The notes below the pieces were generated by a model. That model did no database searches. It was not told the DNA's origin and saw only the letters and a program-made list of their open reading frames with translations. Positions 1-11,401 of a stretch of 64,000 nt of DNA are shown one piece after another. Within the stretch, counting starts at the first letter, position 1, and the number at the start of each line of letters is the position of its first letter. The translations under genes and the position numbers were made by a program. The stretch covers positions 150,180 through 214,179 of the forward strand of contig NW_026992283.1 in NCBI RefSeq assembly GCF_028769735.1. The letters are read 5' to 3'. Origin of the DNA: Zonotrichia leucophrys gambelii (Eukaryota > Chordata > Aves > Passeriformes > Passerellidae).

Positions 1-193
1 GGTGGGATAACCTATGGATTTTCAATAAGAATGTATGGGAAAAAGTAGTTTTTCTCACTATGTGTATACATGGAGGATTGCTCTTTTTACTATGCTTGTT
101 TTCCTGTTTCATTAAAATAGTAGCTTTGGTCATGCAGACCAACCTAAAGAAACCAAGAAAGGTAACGAAGATGAGTAACCATGATTACCAGAG
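1..193 (+). pseudogene. env: 3' end of a retroviral env (membrane anchor and tail), family B
   Basis: An open frame enters from the left edge and encodes a hydrophobic membrane anchor (about positions 55-120) followed by a basic tail. The same anchor and tail are encoded on the minus strand at 52801-53004 in the complete family B provirus, so I assign it to the transmembrane end of that family's env. The frame runs straight into the LTR that starts at 194. The native env end was therefore split by that insertion; the rest of the element's 3' end resumes at 869. Confidence 0.7.
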
Positions 194-868
194 TGTTATG
201 AACAAAAATTCAGTTAATATTTTTTTGTGAGAAAGAGTTACAGGGAGGCAGCCAGATCTCTGTCCCTGCCAGGGTTCTGCGTGCTTTGATATTGTAATCA
301 CGGGTCATTGTAGCTTATCGCCCCTTTTGTATTAGTAAAAGCCCTGGCTAGGGCGAGGTAATGGCCCTTCCCCAAGGCTAAGGTGTACTCTTCCCAGCAT
401 AGGGAAGACACCTGAGAGGGTGGGGGGGGTTATGCAAAGTGACTCCAAGACCAGCATGCTTTTTGGGACCCCGACTCCAGAGGCACAGAGAAAACCCCAA
501 AAACAACGAGCCAAATAAGAGTTGAGAGACTAAAGTGATGTCTGGACGTGAGGAGCCAAGTGCTGAGCCTGCAGAGATGCAGAGTCCCTCTCGCCCTGAC
601 CATGAGAGTCGTCCCCGGCGGAGAGACCAAGCCGAATAAGCGAGGAGGGACAAGATCTGACAGGGACACCACTCCCTAAAGGCTCCCACGAGGACCGGAT
701 CCCCCGGCTCTGCCCCTAGTGGACAGAGCTGCGCATATCCTCCTCCTCTGAGTCGCCCTGGGAGACGCGAAGGGGACTGCATCCCTGCCGAGCCACCCAA
801 TCCTGGGCTGATCACTTTTAATAGAGGCATTAAAAAGGAGAAGAAGTCTCCTGGCCCTGTTTATTTCA
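194..868 (+). mobile_element. Solo LTR of family B, nested in an older family B element
   Basis: Starts TGTTATGAAC and ends TTTATTTCA, the same termini as the LTRs at 987, 38454, 40198 and, reversed, 60005-60680. It is flanked by the 5-bp direct repeat CAGAG (189-193 and 869-873). The sequence on either side joins into the normal 3' internal region of the same family. It is therefore a solo LTR that inserted just upstream of another copy's polypurine tract. Confidence 0.88.
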
Positions 869-986
869 CAGAGTGCTCAAGAAATTTATAATCAATGCAA
901 AAAATAAATATTAAGCTCATAAGTCAGTAATTGCAAGTTGATGGGAGCTTAAATTTGCGCTCTTGTCAAAGAAAAAGAGGGGGGAC
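869..986 (+). other. 3' internal tail of a family B element with polypurine tract
   Basis: Matches the internal tail at 40085-40197 and, reversed, 52767-52875. It ends in a purine run AAAGAGGGGGGAC directly before the next LTR at 987, the usual position of a plus-strand primer. Non-coding. Confidence 0.75.
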
Positions 987-1654
987 TGTTATAAACAAAA
1001 ATCTGCCAATATTTTTTGTGAAGAAAAAGGATACAAAAACTAGTCAGACCACTGTTGCTGTGCTGATTGTTTTTTATGGTAATTATAAGTAATTTTCGTT
1101 AATAGTTGTTTTTGTATCAGTAAAAGCCCTCACTAGGGCTGAGTTAATGGCTCTTCTCTCTGACAGTGAAGGGCGGGGACCTCCCCATACAGTGAGAAGA
1201 GATGTAGGGGGGCGCGTGCAAAGTAACTTCGGAACCAGCATGCCATGAGAAGCTACTATTCCAAACACACTGAAAAGACCCCCAAAACAACCAGCCAGTA
1301 TAGAGTTGAGAAATTGAAGTGGTGTCTAAATGTGAGGAACGGAGTGCTGAGCCTGCGGAGATGCTGGATACCTTCGTGGCCTCTCACCCTGAGCGCGGGA
1401 GTCGTCCTGAAGCCGGGACATGGAGGGGGGCGAGGCTGCGGTGTTGAAGACCAGGGGTCACGCCCAAAAAGGCTCCCACGAGGACTGGACTCCCAGCTCT
1501 GCCCCTAGTGGACAAAGCTGCGCATATCCTCCTCCTCCTCATCACCCTGGGAGAGACGACGGAAACTGCAGCCCCGTTGAGCTGCCCAGTCTTGAGCTGA
1601 TCACTTTTAATAAAGGCATTAAAAGGAGAAAAAGTCTCCTGCCCTGTTTATTTC
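987..1654 (+). mobile_element. 3' LTR of the leftmost family B element
   Basis: Begins TGTTATAAAC directly after the polypurine tract and ends TTTATTTCA. It carries a polyadenylation signal (AATAAA) near 1608 followed by the family's terminal AAGTCTCCTG block. It belongs to the element whose env tail is at 1-193. The 5' part of that element lies outside the window. Confidence 0.82.
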
Positions 1655-1717
1655 AGCAACAATGGCTTGTTTGTCGATCACATACACCTCTTTCCATCTC
1701 AGGGTTTCTAGCTGGTC

Positions 1718-2310
1718 AGTGTGACCCCGAGATATGTTAGAAAGTCTCTTTTCCCAGCCCGGTGCTCAAAGAAGGAGTCAGAGCTCTTAATTTCTCTGTC
1801 TCAGGGTTGTTTGTTCTATCTTATTTATAAAATTTTTTCTCCTGTGCTCCGAGGTCAGTTCAGCAAGACAGTCAGAGGCACTCTGCCTGCCCCCGGGGCG
1901 GTGTTATCTTTTTATACTAAAAACGATGTGTACAATATTTACAATTACTTTCCAATACCTATCATCTATGTTAAGACAGTGAGCTTCAACTCTAAACCAA
2001 TCTAAAAGTGCCAACATCACCCTGAACATAGAGGCCAAGAAGAAGAAGGAGAAAGGCTGGACACGCTCAGATTCCTCCATCTTGCCCCCAGAACCCCCAT
2101 TCTAAAAACCCCCAAAAAATTATTTTTCACCCTGTGATAAATTCACTATCATTCTACTTAAGTTTTCATGGCTTGTAATTCTTCATATAAGGTTGGTGAT
2201 TGTTTTTTCCAAGGGCTAAATCAAAGGCACAGGGGTCTTGGGCTCTGAGCCCCCTGGGCAGGGTCTCAAGTCCTCCAGGGCAGCCAGAGGATTTTCCTGG
2301 GTTCTGACAT
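1718..2310 (-). mobile_element. Probable antisense LTR or ERV fragment, family not recognised
   Basis: The segment opens with a TGTGACC-type LTR terminus and has a reversed polyadenylation-like signal around 1820-1830. No coding frame of note. The right boundary is uncertain and no target duplication was identified. The call rests on general LTR appearance only. Confidence 0.35.
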
Positions 2311-2439
2311 TTCCACAGCCTGCCCCTCCCTTCCCACCCGCCCAGGAAGTTGAGGCTGATTTTGTGTTTGACTCACTCTCTCACACACAAGACAATAAGG
2401 TACCTTTTACTTTCAAATCAACTATTACAATTTTAGGTG

Positions 2440-2745
2440 TTACTGGCCAGTCCCAGTGCTCTTGGATATCCCTCAACCCAGCTGTGATGTCCAACCCCAG
2501 ATGCTCTTGGGCATTTTTTTATCCCTCAATCCAGCTGTGTTGTCCACCCCCAGATGCTCTTGGGCATATCCTCAATCCGGCAGAATTTTGCTCAACCCTG
2601 GATGCTCTTGGAATGTTAATCCCTCAAACCAGCAGAATTTTGCTCAACCCTTGATGCTCTTGGAATGTTAATCCCTCAACCCAGCAGATTTTAATTCTGG
2701 ATGCTCTTGGGCACTCTTATCCCTCAATCCAGCAGAATTTTTAGG
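2440..2745. repeat. Imperfect tandem repeat, about 50-bp unit, about six copies
   Basis: The core TGCTCTTGG recurs near 2457, 2502, 2555, 2603, 2655 and 2702, spaced about 44-53 bp apart. Between the cores a CCCTCAA(C/T)CCAGC block repeats. Units differ by small indels and substitutions. The array follows the probable antisense LTR fragment and may be part of the same retroelement. Confidence 0.8.
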
Positions 2746-3279
2746 GATCCCTTTTGTCCTGTTTCCTAGTGGATTGTGCTAGGAAACTCCTCTGCTCCCT
2801 TCCTCCGAATGGTCCAACCCCTCCCTGAGACCCAGTCCCACTTACCCTGGGGGATTCTTTCCTTTTATCTCTCGCTTCATCTCTTTACTGGCCGCTTTTC
2901 TCACAAAAAGACAGAAACGCAGCATGGGAGACCCTGCACTCAGGTAGCAGGTCTGGGATAACCAGCCAGCCTCATTCACACATGTACTCATCCCCCCATA
3001 CCTGCCCTCCCGAAAAGTACTTACCAATCTTTTTTCCTTTCCAGGTTCTTCATGTGGAGTACTAGTCTTAGGGGGCCAATTACCATGGTTTTAGGGAGCC
3101 TTTTTCCCTTCTCTTTGTTTTATTGCCTCCTTTTGGCCACAGATCGTAAACTACGTCTGTCGGTCACCTGAGGGGAAAGAGAGTAGGGCTGTCAAATAGG
3201 GCAGGGGTCACCTTCCTCACTCTGACTCTCCTGGAGCACTGGCAGCGAGGTGTTAGTAACCATCCTCTGCTACCATAAT
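2746..3279. other. No gene; unclassified, probably retroelement-derived
   Basis: No convincing open frame. The stretch follows the tandem repeat and precedes a clear LTR. It is C/T-rich in places and may be the leader of the antisense element to its left, but nothing in it identifies a family. Confidence 0.4.
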
Positions 3280-3903
3280 TGTGAAGAACACCAATCACTT
3301 GTTTTTAAAATTTTAAAAGTTTAATAGTAATAAAATGGTTATAAAAATAGAAATATAATTAGAGTAATTAAAATTTGGACAATTAGGATTTAGGACAATA
3401 CAAGACAATAAAAACAAAGAGTTAGGGATGGTCTGGGTACCTTTTTCTTGGAAAAATAAGCCCAAAAAAGGAGACACGTTTACAGAGGATTAACCCTTAA
3501 AAGCAATAGCCTGTTGCATATTCATACATCTCATACATGATGCATCAATTCCATTCAAACACAGGAGTCTGTCTGGTCAGTGTCAACTTCTTCCTCTTAA
3601 TCCTAATGGCATCTTCAGGGCTGAGCAAGGCGGGAAGACGTTAGTTTCTTCTGATAAGAGAGTCATAAATTCTTTTTCTCTGAAAGATTTAGGTGTCCTG
3701 TGGCTGCTATCTTGGTGAGAGTCCTCTCTTTAAAGAAAGTATCTTACATAGTATAGTTTCTATTTTAACATTATGTTAGAACCTAAAACTATATTTAACA
3801 CAGTACTTAAGAGAATTAATACAGCCTTACTTTCTAACACAACACATATAATATTAATTTTAATATTTGCAAAAAGCCAATCATAAAATATGCATTTTTC
3901 ACA
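3280..3903 (-). mobile_element. Antisense solo LTR (AT-rich type)
   Basis: Begins TGTGAAGAAC and ends TTTTTCACA on the plus strand. The left end carries the A/T-rich TTTAATAGTAATAAAATGG block typical of the R/U5 side of abundant passerine LTRs read in reverse. Target duplication not clear. Adjacent to an ERVL-type LTR remnant on its right. Confidence 0.6.
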
Positions 3904-4355
3904 ATACCAGGTGACAAAACTCATTCACTGTTCTAAAGAGATGACAAATTCAGAGTGTCTCTTCAGTGGGTGGTCTCTCTGTTATTAGTCCCTCCAGTGT
4001 TGGGAATGGCTGCTGCAGGCCACAAAGTGCAAACTCTCCATGTTTCCCAGGTCCCAGTCCGGAACAGGTTTGAATTGTTCCAAGAAAAGGGGAAGAAAGA
4101 CAGTCCAGGGAAAATTTGGACTGCCTAGCTAAATTAACTAACAAGCAAAAACAGGAGCAAGAGCAAAAGCAAAAAGCAAAAGCAGTGCTGTGTACTGCAC
4201 TGGCTGTGCCCCGCCGACCATTGGGGGAGTGAGCAGGCTGATAACAAAACAAAACTTTGTTCTTCAGAGCCAGTCTGGAGGACACAGAACATAATGTCCA
4301 GCATAAACAGAACAGACGACTAGGGATACAAGCATCATAACATCACCCTAGGACA
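3904..4355 (-). mobile_element. Partial antisense LTR of the ERVL-type family
   Basis: The right end (4300-4355) is the reverse complement of the start of the ERVL LTRs at 32938 and 39474, including the GATGCTTGTATCCC block and a terminal CCTAGGACA. The left end is lost or covered by the neighbouring LTR. Related antisense copy at 45895-47225. Confidence 0.68.
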
Positions 4356-4722
4356 AAAGTAAAAGCTCCAAAATATTTTTAAATGCTTTAACCAAATAAC
4401 TAGGCTTTTTCTGAAAAAGTCTTAATAAAATCTTTAACGTGCTTAGAATTTCATGCAAATGTATTCAAAATGTACTCTCGTCATCTTTTACCATAGCAGA
4501 TTGGAAGCTGCTGAAACAAATACAAGATCAGGACAAGCCATCCATCTGCACCAGTAATTCTGTTTTCATCTGCTGACATCCTTCCCTTTCACCACTACCA
4601 AGATTCAGAGAAATATTATTTGCTCAGTGCATTAATCATCTTTATTTTTAAGGTGTCATTCAGAGAAACTGAGCCATTGTCACAGCCCAATGCCTTGAAT
4701 GGAAACTGCACACACAGAGTTG
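4356..4722. other. No gene seen
   Basis: AT-rich DNA without a coding frame or recognisable repeat. It separates two antisense LTRs. Confidence 0.5.
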
Positions 4723-5311
4723 TGTGAAAAACACATTCACTCTCCTGTGAAAATTTAAAAAGTTTATTAAAGGACAATAGGAGACAAGGACCATAGAGCA
4801 AAGGTTATTACGGCCGGGTGCATCTTGGCACTGAGCCAAGACCACACCGTCACCTTTGAGGATACCCCTTAAATACCTTTTCCATTACATCAGCCCGTTG
4901 CATATTCATAAACCCTTATGCATTTGCATAAACTAGTTTACATTTTCCAGGAACTATTTTACATGGCCCCTGCTTGGGTCCACCTTTTTAGAGCATATGT
5001 GTTTCTTGGCTGTGATTTTGGCTTCTTCTCCTTATCGTTTCCAGTTTGGGCCTTGGTCCACACTGTCTTCAGACGGTAAGTGCTGATAGTTGGCATATCT
5101 GTAGCAGGTGTCCTCATCCTGTGTTCATTGGATGTTATCCCATCCAAGCAGGTATTTTAACACAAGCATAGCTATTTCACTACCATGTCTAAGCTTAAGT
5201 AACAGCAGAAATGCAAAGTATATCTTTAAAGCAAAGTTACTTTAACACCACACATATAAAATCCATTTTTATATTTGCAAAATATCTGTATTATAATATG
5301 TATCTATAACA
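4723..5311 (-). mobile_element. Antisense solo LTR with 4-bp target duplication
   Basis: Begins TGTGAAAAAC and ends CTATAACA. The reversed polyadenylation signal lies in AAAGTTTATTAAAGG near 4760. The tetranucleotide GTTG flanks it at 4719-4722 and 5312-5315. Same general type as the LTRs at 5846, 49818 and 61523. Confidence 0.75.
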
Positions 5312-5845
5312 GTTGAATCAAGGTTTTCCCCACTATTTGATCCGAGTTAGATAATACATTAGATAATAGTTGGTATTAGTTAATGTATTTAAATTTCTCT
5401 TTTCAATGAAGTATTGTACGTTTTCTGTAGCAATAAGAACAAAGGGGAAAGAGACTACAATCTCATGGGCACAGCATTATTAGATTACATGTTCCCCACT
5501 TAGAAAGGAATGGTCTTTATTACTTCTTCCCATTGTATATCAGAAAGAAATATCATTACATGTAAAGAAATTACTTGTTGGAAGTCACATGGAAAGAAAT
5601 ACAGCTTGCGCATTCAAGAATAAGCACTATCAAAAATAAACAAATGGCATTCTCAGATGACAAAGATATCAAAGATCTCTCATTACAACCATTGCAAGTT
5701 CTCTCATCTCACCGTTCATGCCAATAAAAGCATTAGGGGTTTCAATAATCATTTCTAAAAAAAGAAAAATATAAGTTCTTGCTAGAATTCAATTATTTTT
5801 AGATAAACTATTAAATAGTTTAAAAAAGGTGATACTTCAGAGTGA
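5312..5845. other. No gene seen
   Basis: AT-rich sequence with no open frame of interest and no repeat I recognise. Confidence 0.5.
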
Positions 5846-6520
5846 TATGAAAAACAGAGTTCACTCTTTAGAATTTTTAAAAGTTTAATAAAGGATAAAA
5901 GAACAACAAATATCCAGCACTGGGGTGCTTGTGGTGAGCAGCCAAAGAGCACACAGCTTAAAACCGTGTTCTCTAAATATGGTTACATTGCTGGGGTTGC
6001 ATGCATATTCATTAGTTTATACATTATTCAAACATTCTTTTGAGTTTTTGATGTTCCAGGAACCCTTTTGTTTTCAACCTCTGACTTGTCTGTATAACAT
6101 TCTGTAGATTAGGCCTATGTATTTTATTTCCTTCTGAGGTTCTGTCCTGTTGTTTCACACTCCCTGACAACAAGTAGTTAATAAATTCTCTCTGGTGTTC
6201 TGGTTTCTGTCACTCTTATCACTTGGAGAGGCCAGTCCGCAGATGTCACAAACAGCATAATTGTTTTACACCATTCTCTGAGTTACATTATATAGTGTCT
6301 ATTTTAACATTTTGTAAAAGTCTATAATATAATATCTTTATCACACTGCTATTTATATAAACTATATGGTGCATACATAAACTAACAGATTATACTATGC
6401 CCAAAAGTGGTTAAAAAGTAAGTGTAAATTGTACCATATCAAAAATACTTGTGATTAATAACATCATGCAAAAGCTAGTATGTGAATGTGAAAGCCAATA
6501 TTATATTGTCATTTATAACA
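5846..6520 (-). mobile_element. Antisense solo LTR, related to the 4723 copy
   Basis: Opens TATGAAAAAC, a TG-to-TA change relative to relatives, and ends TTTATAACA. It carries TTTAATAAAGG near its left end (reversed polyadenylation region). Flanks GTGA (5842-5845) and GTAA (6521-6524) could be a diverged 4-bp duplication. Confidence 0.6.
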
Positions 6521-6939
6521 GTAATATCAACTTTTAAAGCTGTAGAAAGATGGATAATAATAAAAATTTAAAACTAACCTCTTTTTCATGCAGATAATCA
6601 CAGAATCATTTAGGTTGCCTAATGTCCAATCTAAATTTGTATCCTTCAAGCTCTTCATAACTTGTTCTTATGAAAGCCGTAAGAACAACTGCATAAGTGT
6701 CTTGATTTAAGACAATTTAAGGGGTGGATACTCCAAAATGAGTTACTGCCTCTTTAGTTTTAACCAATCCCAGTAAATATAATTGAAAAATAACATTTTA
6801 CTAAAAAAGGCAAAATAGCAACAGGCAGGAAAAATAACAGTAATAATCACTAGTTACAAAGTTGCTGAAATCTTGTGGACACCCTACAAACAAAGAGAAA
6901 TTAAAAATGGCAGAGAAACTCATCCCCCAAGATGGGACC
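6521..6939. other. No gene; short CR1-like piece near 6595
   Basis: Mostly AT-rich DNA without coding potential. The segment AATCACAGAATCATTTAGG at about 6595-6613 resembles the reversed 3' end of CR1 LINEs. It is too short to be certain. Confidence 0.4.
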
Positions 6940-7320
6940 TGTAGTATATGGTAGAGATAATTCATGCTATTAATGTTTAAAATATTGTAAAATCCAAACT
7001 ATGTCTTTTGACCATCCTGGCCTGGGAGCAGTGTCTTATTCATATACATCTAGTTCCACGACGCACATTAAGATAAACATCAGGGTTTTAACATAAGAAT
7101 AGAAGTTTCCAGGCCGATAATTGCTGGCTTCCCCCGGGTTGCCAGGCCCACCTAAGAGTGATTATCGCCTTGCTGATTACATCTGCCAAGATAACCGATG
7201 GCGCCACCCTGATACATGGTAATACATGGCTTCTCCGGAGTCGACTGACAACATCGAGACACCTGGACTGAACCTTTGTCCACCTCTGCACATGTAAAGC
7301 CCCAGCGATGCATGTGAAGG
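6940..7320 (+). mobile_element. 5' LTR of family A, truncated
   Basis: Closely matches the first about 375 bp of the 3' LTR at 18956. Similarity ends around 7320, just before the part that in the 3' copy holds the TATA box (19381), start region and polyadenylation signal (19537). The promoter core is therefore missing here and the sequence passes directly into leader. Confidence 0.8.
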
Positions 7321-7822
7321 GGCTTTTTTCACTCTGAAAAATCGACATGCACGAAGAAATCCTTGTGGGAAAAGGAACCGTGAGTATCACGTGGTTGAGT
7401 GAGGTGTGACTGAAAGTGTATGTGAGACGTGACTCTGTCACAGGGCCAGTATGGACCCCACAATCACAGTTCCACCATCCCGCGAGGGACGTGGTCGATC
7501 AAGGGGGAAACGGAATGTTTTTCTTGACACATGCAGGACCCGAGGCTCGGGGGGAGTCCAAGGGGAAAAATCGGTCACAGTTGGGGTCAGGAGGGGGAAG
7601 AGACAATCCTAGAAAATTCTAGGAGCCCGTCTGCCTTTTGATCCGGTGGAAACAGGTAAGAATCAGTCTAAAAGTCAGCAGAATGGTTCTCTGCTCGACT
7701 GAGTAAGACTGGCAGCTTTTCACAAGCCCGAGAAACTGGCATCGGACAATGAAACGGGACCCTCAGCGAACGTCCTGGCAGGAGGAGACAAGGTAAGAAA
7801 AACTGCAAAAATCCTTGAAAAA
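7321..7822 (+). other. Family A leader region, non-coding
   Basis: Lies between the truncated 5' LTR and the first gag start codon. No primer-binding site could be identified, in keeping with a deletion across the LTR-leader junction. GT-rich GTAAG-type sites occur near 7654 and 7793 and could have been splice donors. Confidence 0.5.
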
Positions 7823-8928
7823 ATGGGGTTGGGAAAAAGCAGACTCCAGAGAAAATCCCAGGAAAAACCTCCTCAGGGTCACGGGAAAGTTCTGCCAGAA
7901 ATCCCAAGAGATAGTCCATTGGGATGGATGTTAGAACATTGGGACGAAAGTCTGAGGAGAGGGGGGAAATCCAAGGAGAAAATTGTCCATTTTTGCATGG
8001 AAAAATGGGGAGGGAAGGAGATTGGAAAATATGTGGTGTGGCCGACTTTCGGCACTTTTGAAGCTTTGACTTGGGAGTCCCTGTACAATCACGTGTTTGC
8101 TGCCCACAGGATTTTGAGGAGATTGAGTATGCCGAAATGTGGAGATACGCTTGTACGGGTCTATACCCAATACGAGCCCTCTGACACGCGGCAAAAGCGG
8201 GAAAGGAATGGGAACCATTGGAAAATCTTCCACCCCCTTACCTTGTGTCTCCGCAACAACCCGAACCTGTGCAGGCACAAGCAGTGCCTGAACTGCCTCC
8301 CGAGGCAGTGGTTCAGCAGGCTCAGGCCACGGCGCTGCTGGCCCCACCTGAGTGGGCTGTGGCGTCCGCCTTCCCACATGGCCAAGCGGCGGCGGCGGGG
8401 CAACCACTGCCGCAGACCTCTACCAAAACCGAGAAGAAACAGGTAGCCGTCTCCAGGGACGTCTCTCCACTGACCCATTGGACAGGGCAGTGAACTAGGA
8501 GGGCAACCACGGGGGACAGTGGGGATGAGGAGAAGCCCGGCATCTTCCCTTTACGGGAAGTGCCGACAGCTCCGGGAGTGATTGGTTTTGTACATGCTCC
8601 AATCGACACAAATGACATTAGGACATTCAAGAAAGAGATGGGAAAATTAATGGATGATCCTTTGGGGGTGGCAGAAAGGTTGGATGAATTTCTGGGAACC
8701 AGCATTTACACCTATGAGGATCTCCAAGCTATCCTAAGATCACTGTTCAACAACGAGGAAAGAGACATGATCAGGCAAGCCGCGATCAAAGATTGGGAAA
8801 AGAGAAATCCTAATGGGAGAGCCGGGGAGGAAAGATGGCCAGGTCAGAAACCATCTTGGGAAGCCCAGACGGAGGAGGGGAGGCAGAAAATGATAAATCT
8901 GAGAAATATGATCCTTCAGGGTATCTAG
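7823..8928 (+). pseudogene. gag: gag of family A: matrix, proline-rich region and N-terminal capsid
   Basis: The first frame (7823-8446) starts MGLGKS, a glycine-2 myristoylation context, and encodes a matrix-like domain. A different frame from about 8218 to 8493 encodes a proline/alanine/glutamine-rich linker like gammaretroviral p12. A third open segment (8560-8928) encodes the start of capsid and ends at a TAG near 8926. Family B gag at 57406-59144 has the same order. At least two frame changes and one stop break it. It would have formed the virion shell. Confidence 0.82.
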
Positions 8929-9002
8929 GAGGCAGTACACAAGGGATAGAACATGAGGAAGGTACTCCGAGAGTGCCAAGGGAAAGATGAGACCCCCACG
9001 GA

Positions 9003-9197
9003 ATGACTGGACAGCCTCCACAAGGGTCTGAGAATGTATTGGGGAAAGACTCCGACTCTCTGGTGGGGATGGTTTTGTTGAAAACACAGTTTGTGGCGAA
9101 ATCTTGGGAAGACATTTGGAAAAAGCTAGAAAAGATAGATGGGTGGCAGGAACAGGGGTTGCAGAACTGCTTTGTGAAGCCCAGAAAGTCTACATGA
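9003..9197 (+). pseudogene. gag: Capsid C-terminal fragment of family A gag, out of frame
   Basis: This short open segment carries a capsid C-terminal block (QFVAKSWEDIWKKLEKI) that corresponds to a similar block in family B capsid. It is in a different frame from both the upstream capsid segment and the downstream nucleocapsid frame at 9104, which marks another indel. Confidence 0.7.
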
Positions 9198-10591
9198 GAT
9201 GGGATGAGGAGAAACAAAAGATTCAAGCCAAGGTATTGGTGGCTGCAGTAAGGGAAGCACAAAAGCAGGAGCAAGGTAAGGACGTGGTGAAAAAGGCGCC
9301 AGCAAAGAAACAGGGTTCTTCACAGGGAAAAGGCTGGAATGATCAAAGGCAGGATTTTGAGTGCTATTACTGCAAACAGAAGGGACACATTCGAAGGAAT
9401 TGTCCCAATAAAGCCAAGGACCAGGCAATGTTTCAGGAACATTTGGGGTGTCAGGGGCTTTTCAGTTTGGGGTCTGGAACATCGAGGAAGCCCTTGATAA
9501 AATTAAAAGTTGGACCCCAAAGGGAGGAGATGTGGTTTATGGTAGACACGGGAGCAGAACAAACAGCGGTGCAGCAGCTGCCGAAGGGGTGCTCTCTGAG
9601 CAACGTTTCCATGATGGTAATTGGGGCAAAGGGGGAGCCTTTCAAGGTTCCAATCATAAAAGATGTAGAAATAGAAATGGAAAATAAAAAGCACAAAGGA
9701 AATATATTGTTGATACGGGATGCTGATTTCAATTTACTGGGGCAGGACATGATGGTTGCTCTAGAGATTGGGTTGGCAGTGGAAAAATCCCAGCTCAGCG
9801 TGAGAATGTACAAACTCACGGTCCAAGACGAAGAAAAGATAGACCCAAGGGTGTGGTATGTTCAAGGAGAGGCTGAGAGGCTGCACATACAGCTGATTCA
9901 TGTTGAAATTGAGAGACCAGAAGACCCAATACAGGTCAAACAATATCCCATCTCCATGGAGGGGAGGAGGGGTTTGAAGCCAGTGATTGACGAATTAATA
10001 AAGAAAGGTACGCTGGAGCCATGCATGTGTCGGCACAACACCCCAATTCTGGAAATAAGAAAAACAGATGGCAGCTTCAGGCTGGTGCAAGATTTAAGGG
10101 CTGTGAATCAGAGAACTAAGATGTTGTTCCCCACAGTTTCAAATTCCTACACTTTGCTAAATAAGATTTCTCCCAAGGACACGTGGCACAGTGTGACTGA
10201 CTTAAAGGATGCTTTCTGGACTTGTCCTCTAGCCGAGGACAGCAGAGATTACTTTGCATTTCAATGGGAAGACCCGGAGATGAACAGAAAGCAGCAGCTC
10301 AGGTGTACTTCATTGCCTCAGGGCTTCATGGACTCTCCGAATTTATTCAGGCAGACACTTGAACAGGTTTTAAGTCATTTTGTACCAACAGAAGGGACAA
10401 AATTGCTACAATACGTAGACGATTTGTTGGTTGCAGGGCCAAGGGAGGAGGTTGTAAGGACAAGCACAATCGAGCTTTTGAACTTTTTGGGGGAAGAGGG
10501 GTTGAAAGTGTCCAAGTCGAAATTGCAATTCACAGAACCCGAGGTCAGGTACATGGGACATTGGTTAACCAAGGGCAAAAAAAAAATTTGA
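9104..10591 (+). pseudogene. pol: Nucleocapsid-protease-reverse transcriptase segment of family A, one continuous frame
   Basis: About 495 codons. A CCHC knuckle (C-x2-C-x4-H-x4-C) lies at 9362-9403, a retropepsin site with VDTGAEQ near 9540, and the reverse transcriptase fingers and palm with the catalytic YVDD at 10412-10423. There is no stop between nucleocapsid and protease: the codon at 9422-9424 is CAG where family B has TAG. The frame ends at 10591 after a run of A residues at about 10580-10588 and resumes in another frame at 10602. This is the longest surviving piece of the element. Confidence 0.88.
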
Positions 10592-10601
10592 TCCAGAGAG
10601 G

Positions 10602-10782
10602 GTGGCAGGGATTTTTGCCTTACCACCCCCGCAGACAAAAAGGGAGGTCAGACAGCTTTTGGGGTTGTTGGGATATTGCCAGGAGTGGATTGAAGGTTAC
10701 AGTGAGAAGGTGCAGTTTCTATATGAGAAACTCACCATGGACCGGATCAAATGGACAAAGACAGACAAAGAGGAATTTAGGG
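10602..10782 (+). pseudogene. pol: Reverse transcriptase thumb/connection fragment, family A
   Basis: Continues the polymerase in a different frame from 9104-10591. It encodes a block with REVRQLLGLLGYC and a tryptophan-rich connection segment typical of the end of retroviral reverse transcriptase. It is cut at 10782 by a solo LTR and continues after it at 11402. Confidence 0.8.
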
Positions 10783-11401
10783 TGTGGGATCTCAGCACCT
10801 CAGGACTGAGGTGCCGAGTCACCGAGACCACCCTTGGGGGGCTCGGGAGTCCTGGAATGTTGCCAGAAGTGTCTGGTGGCTGGACTTTGATCCTACACAG
10901 GAGACGACACTTGTATGAGGATAGGAGGATTTCACTGGAGTGAGTGGTGAAGGGATAAGTTAATTAGAGAGTGAAACACAGGGTTTAGGATTTCTGTACA
11001 GGGGGGTTTAGAGAAGTAAGATGGAGGAATTGGGGCGTGTCCTGTCCTTCTTCTTCTTCTTCTTCTCCTCCATCTTCTGTGGTGATGGTGGCACTTTGGG
11101 ATTGGTTATTACTAAAAGTGCACTGGTTAATAAGGGCAAAAGGTATTGGGGAAAAATGATAAATATTGTATACATAACTTTGAGTATAAAGATAGGTGAC
11201 CGTCCCGGAGGGCGGAGAGTGTGCTCATGGCTGGCTGCTGAGCAGACCTCTGTCGGGCTGATAGAAAATCTTTTAGATAAGCAATTAATAAACACCGAGA
11301 CCGAGAAAAGATTTGAAGCCTCTTCTCGTCCTTTGAAGCGTGGGCTGCCTCAAGGCCACCCCAGGCCTTTCCAGGTCATCCAAACAGCCGAAAATCGGAC
11401 A
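10783..11401 (+). mobile_element. Solo LTR (family D) in family A pol
   Basis: Begins TGTGGGATCTC and ends ATCGGACA. Polyadenylation signal in AATTAATAAAC near 11284. Direct repeat TAGGG at 10778-10782 and 11402-11406. The polymerase reading resumes after it. A second copy of the same family is at 42277 in a PIAS2 intron. Confidence 0.88.

Noticed and set aside
2440..2745. CRISPR-like array of repeats and spacers
   Set aside because: Units vary in both sequence and length, there are no unique spacers of constant size, and the context is eukaryotic.
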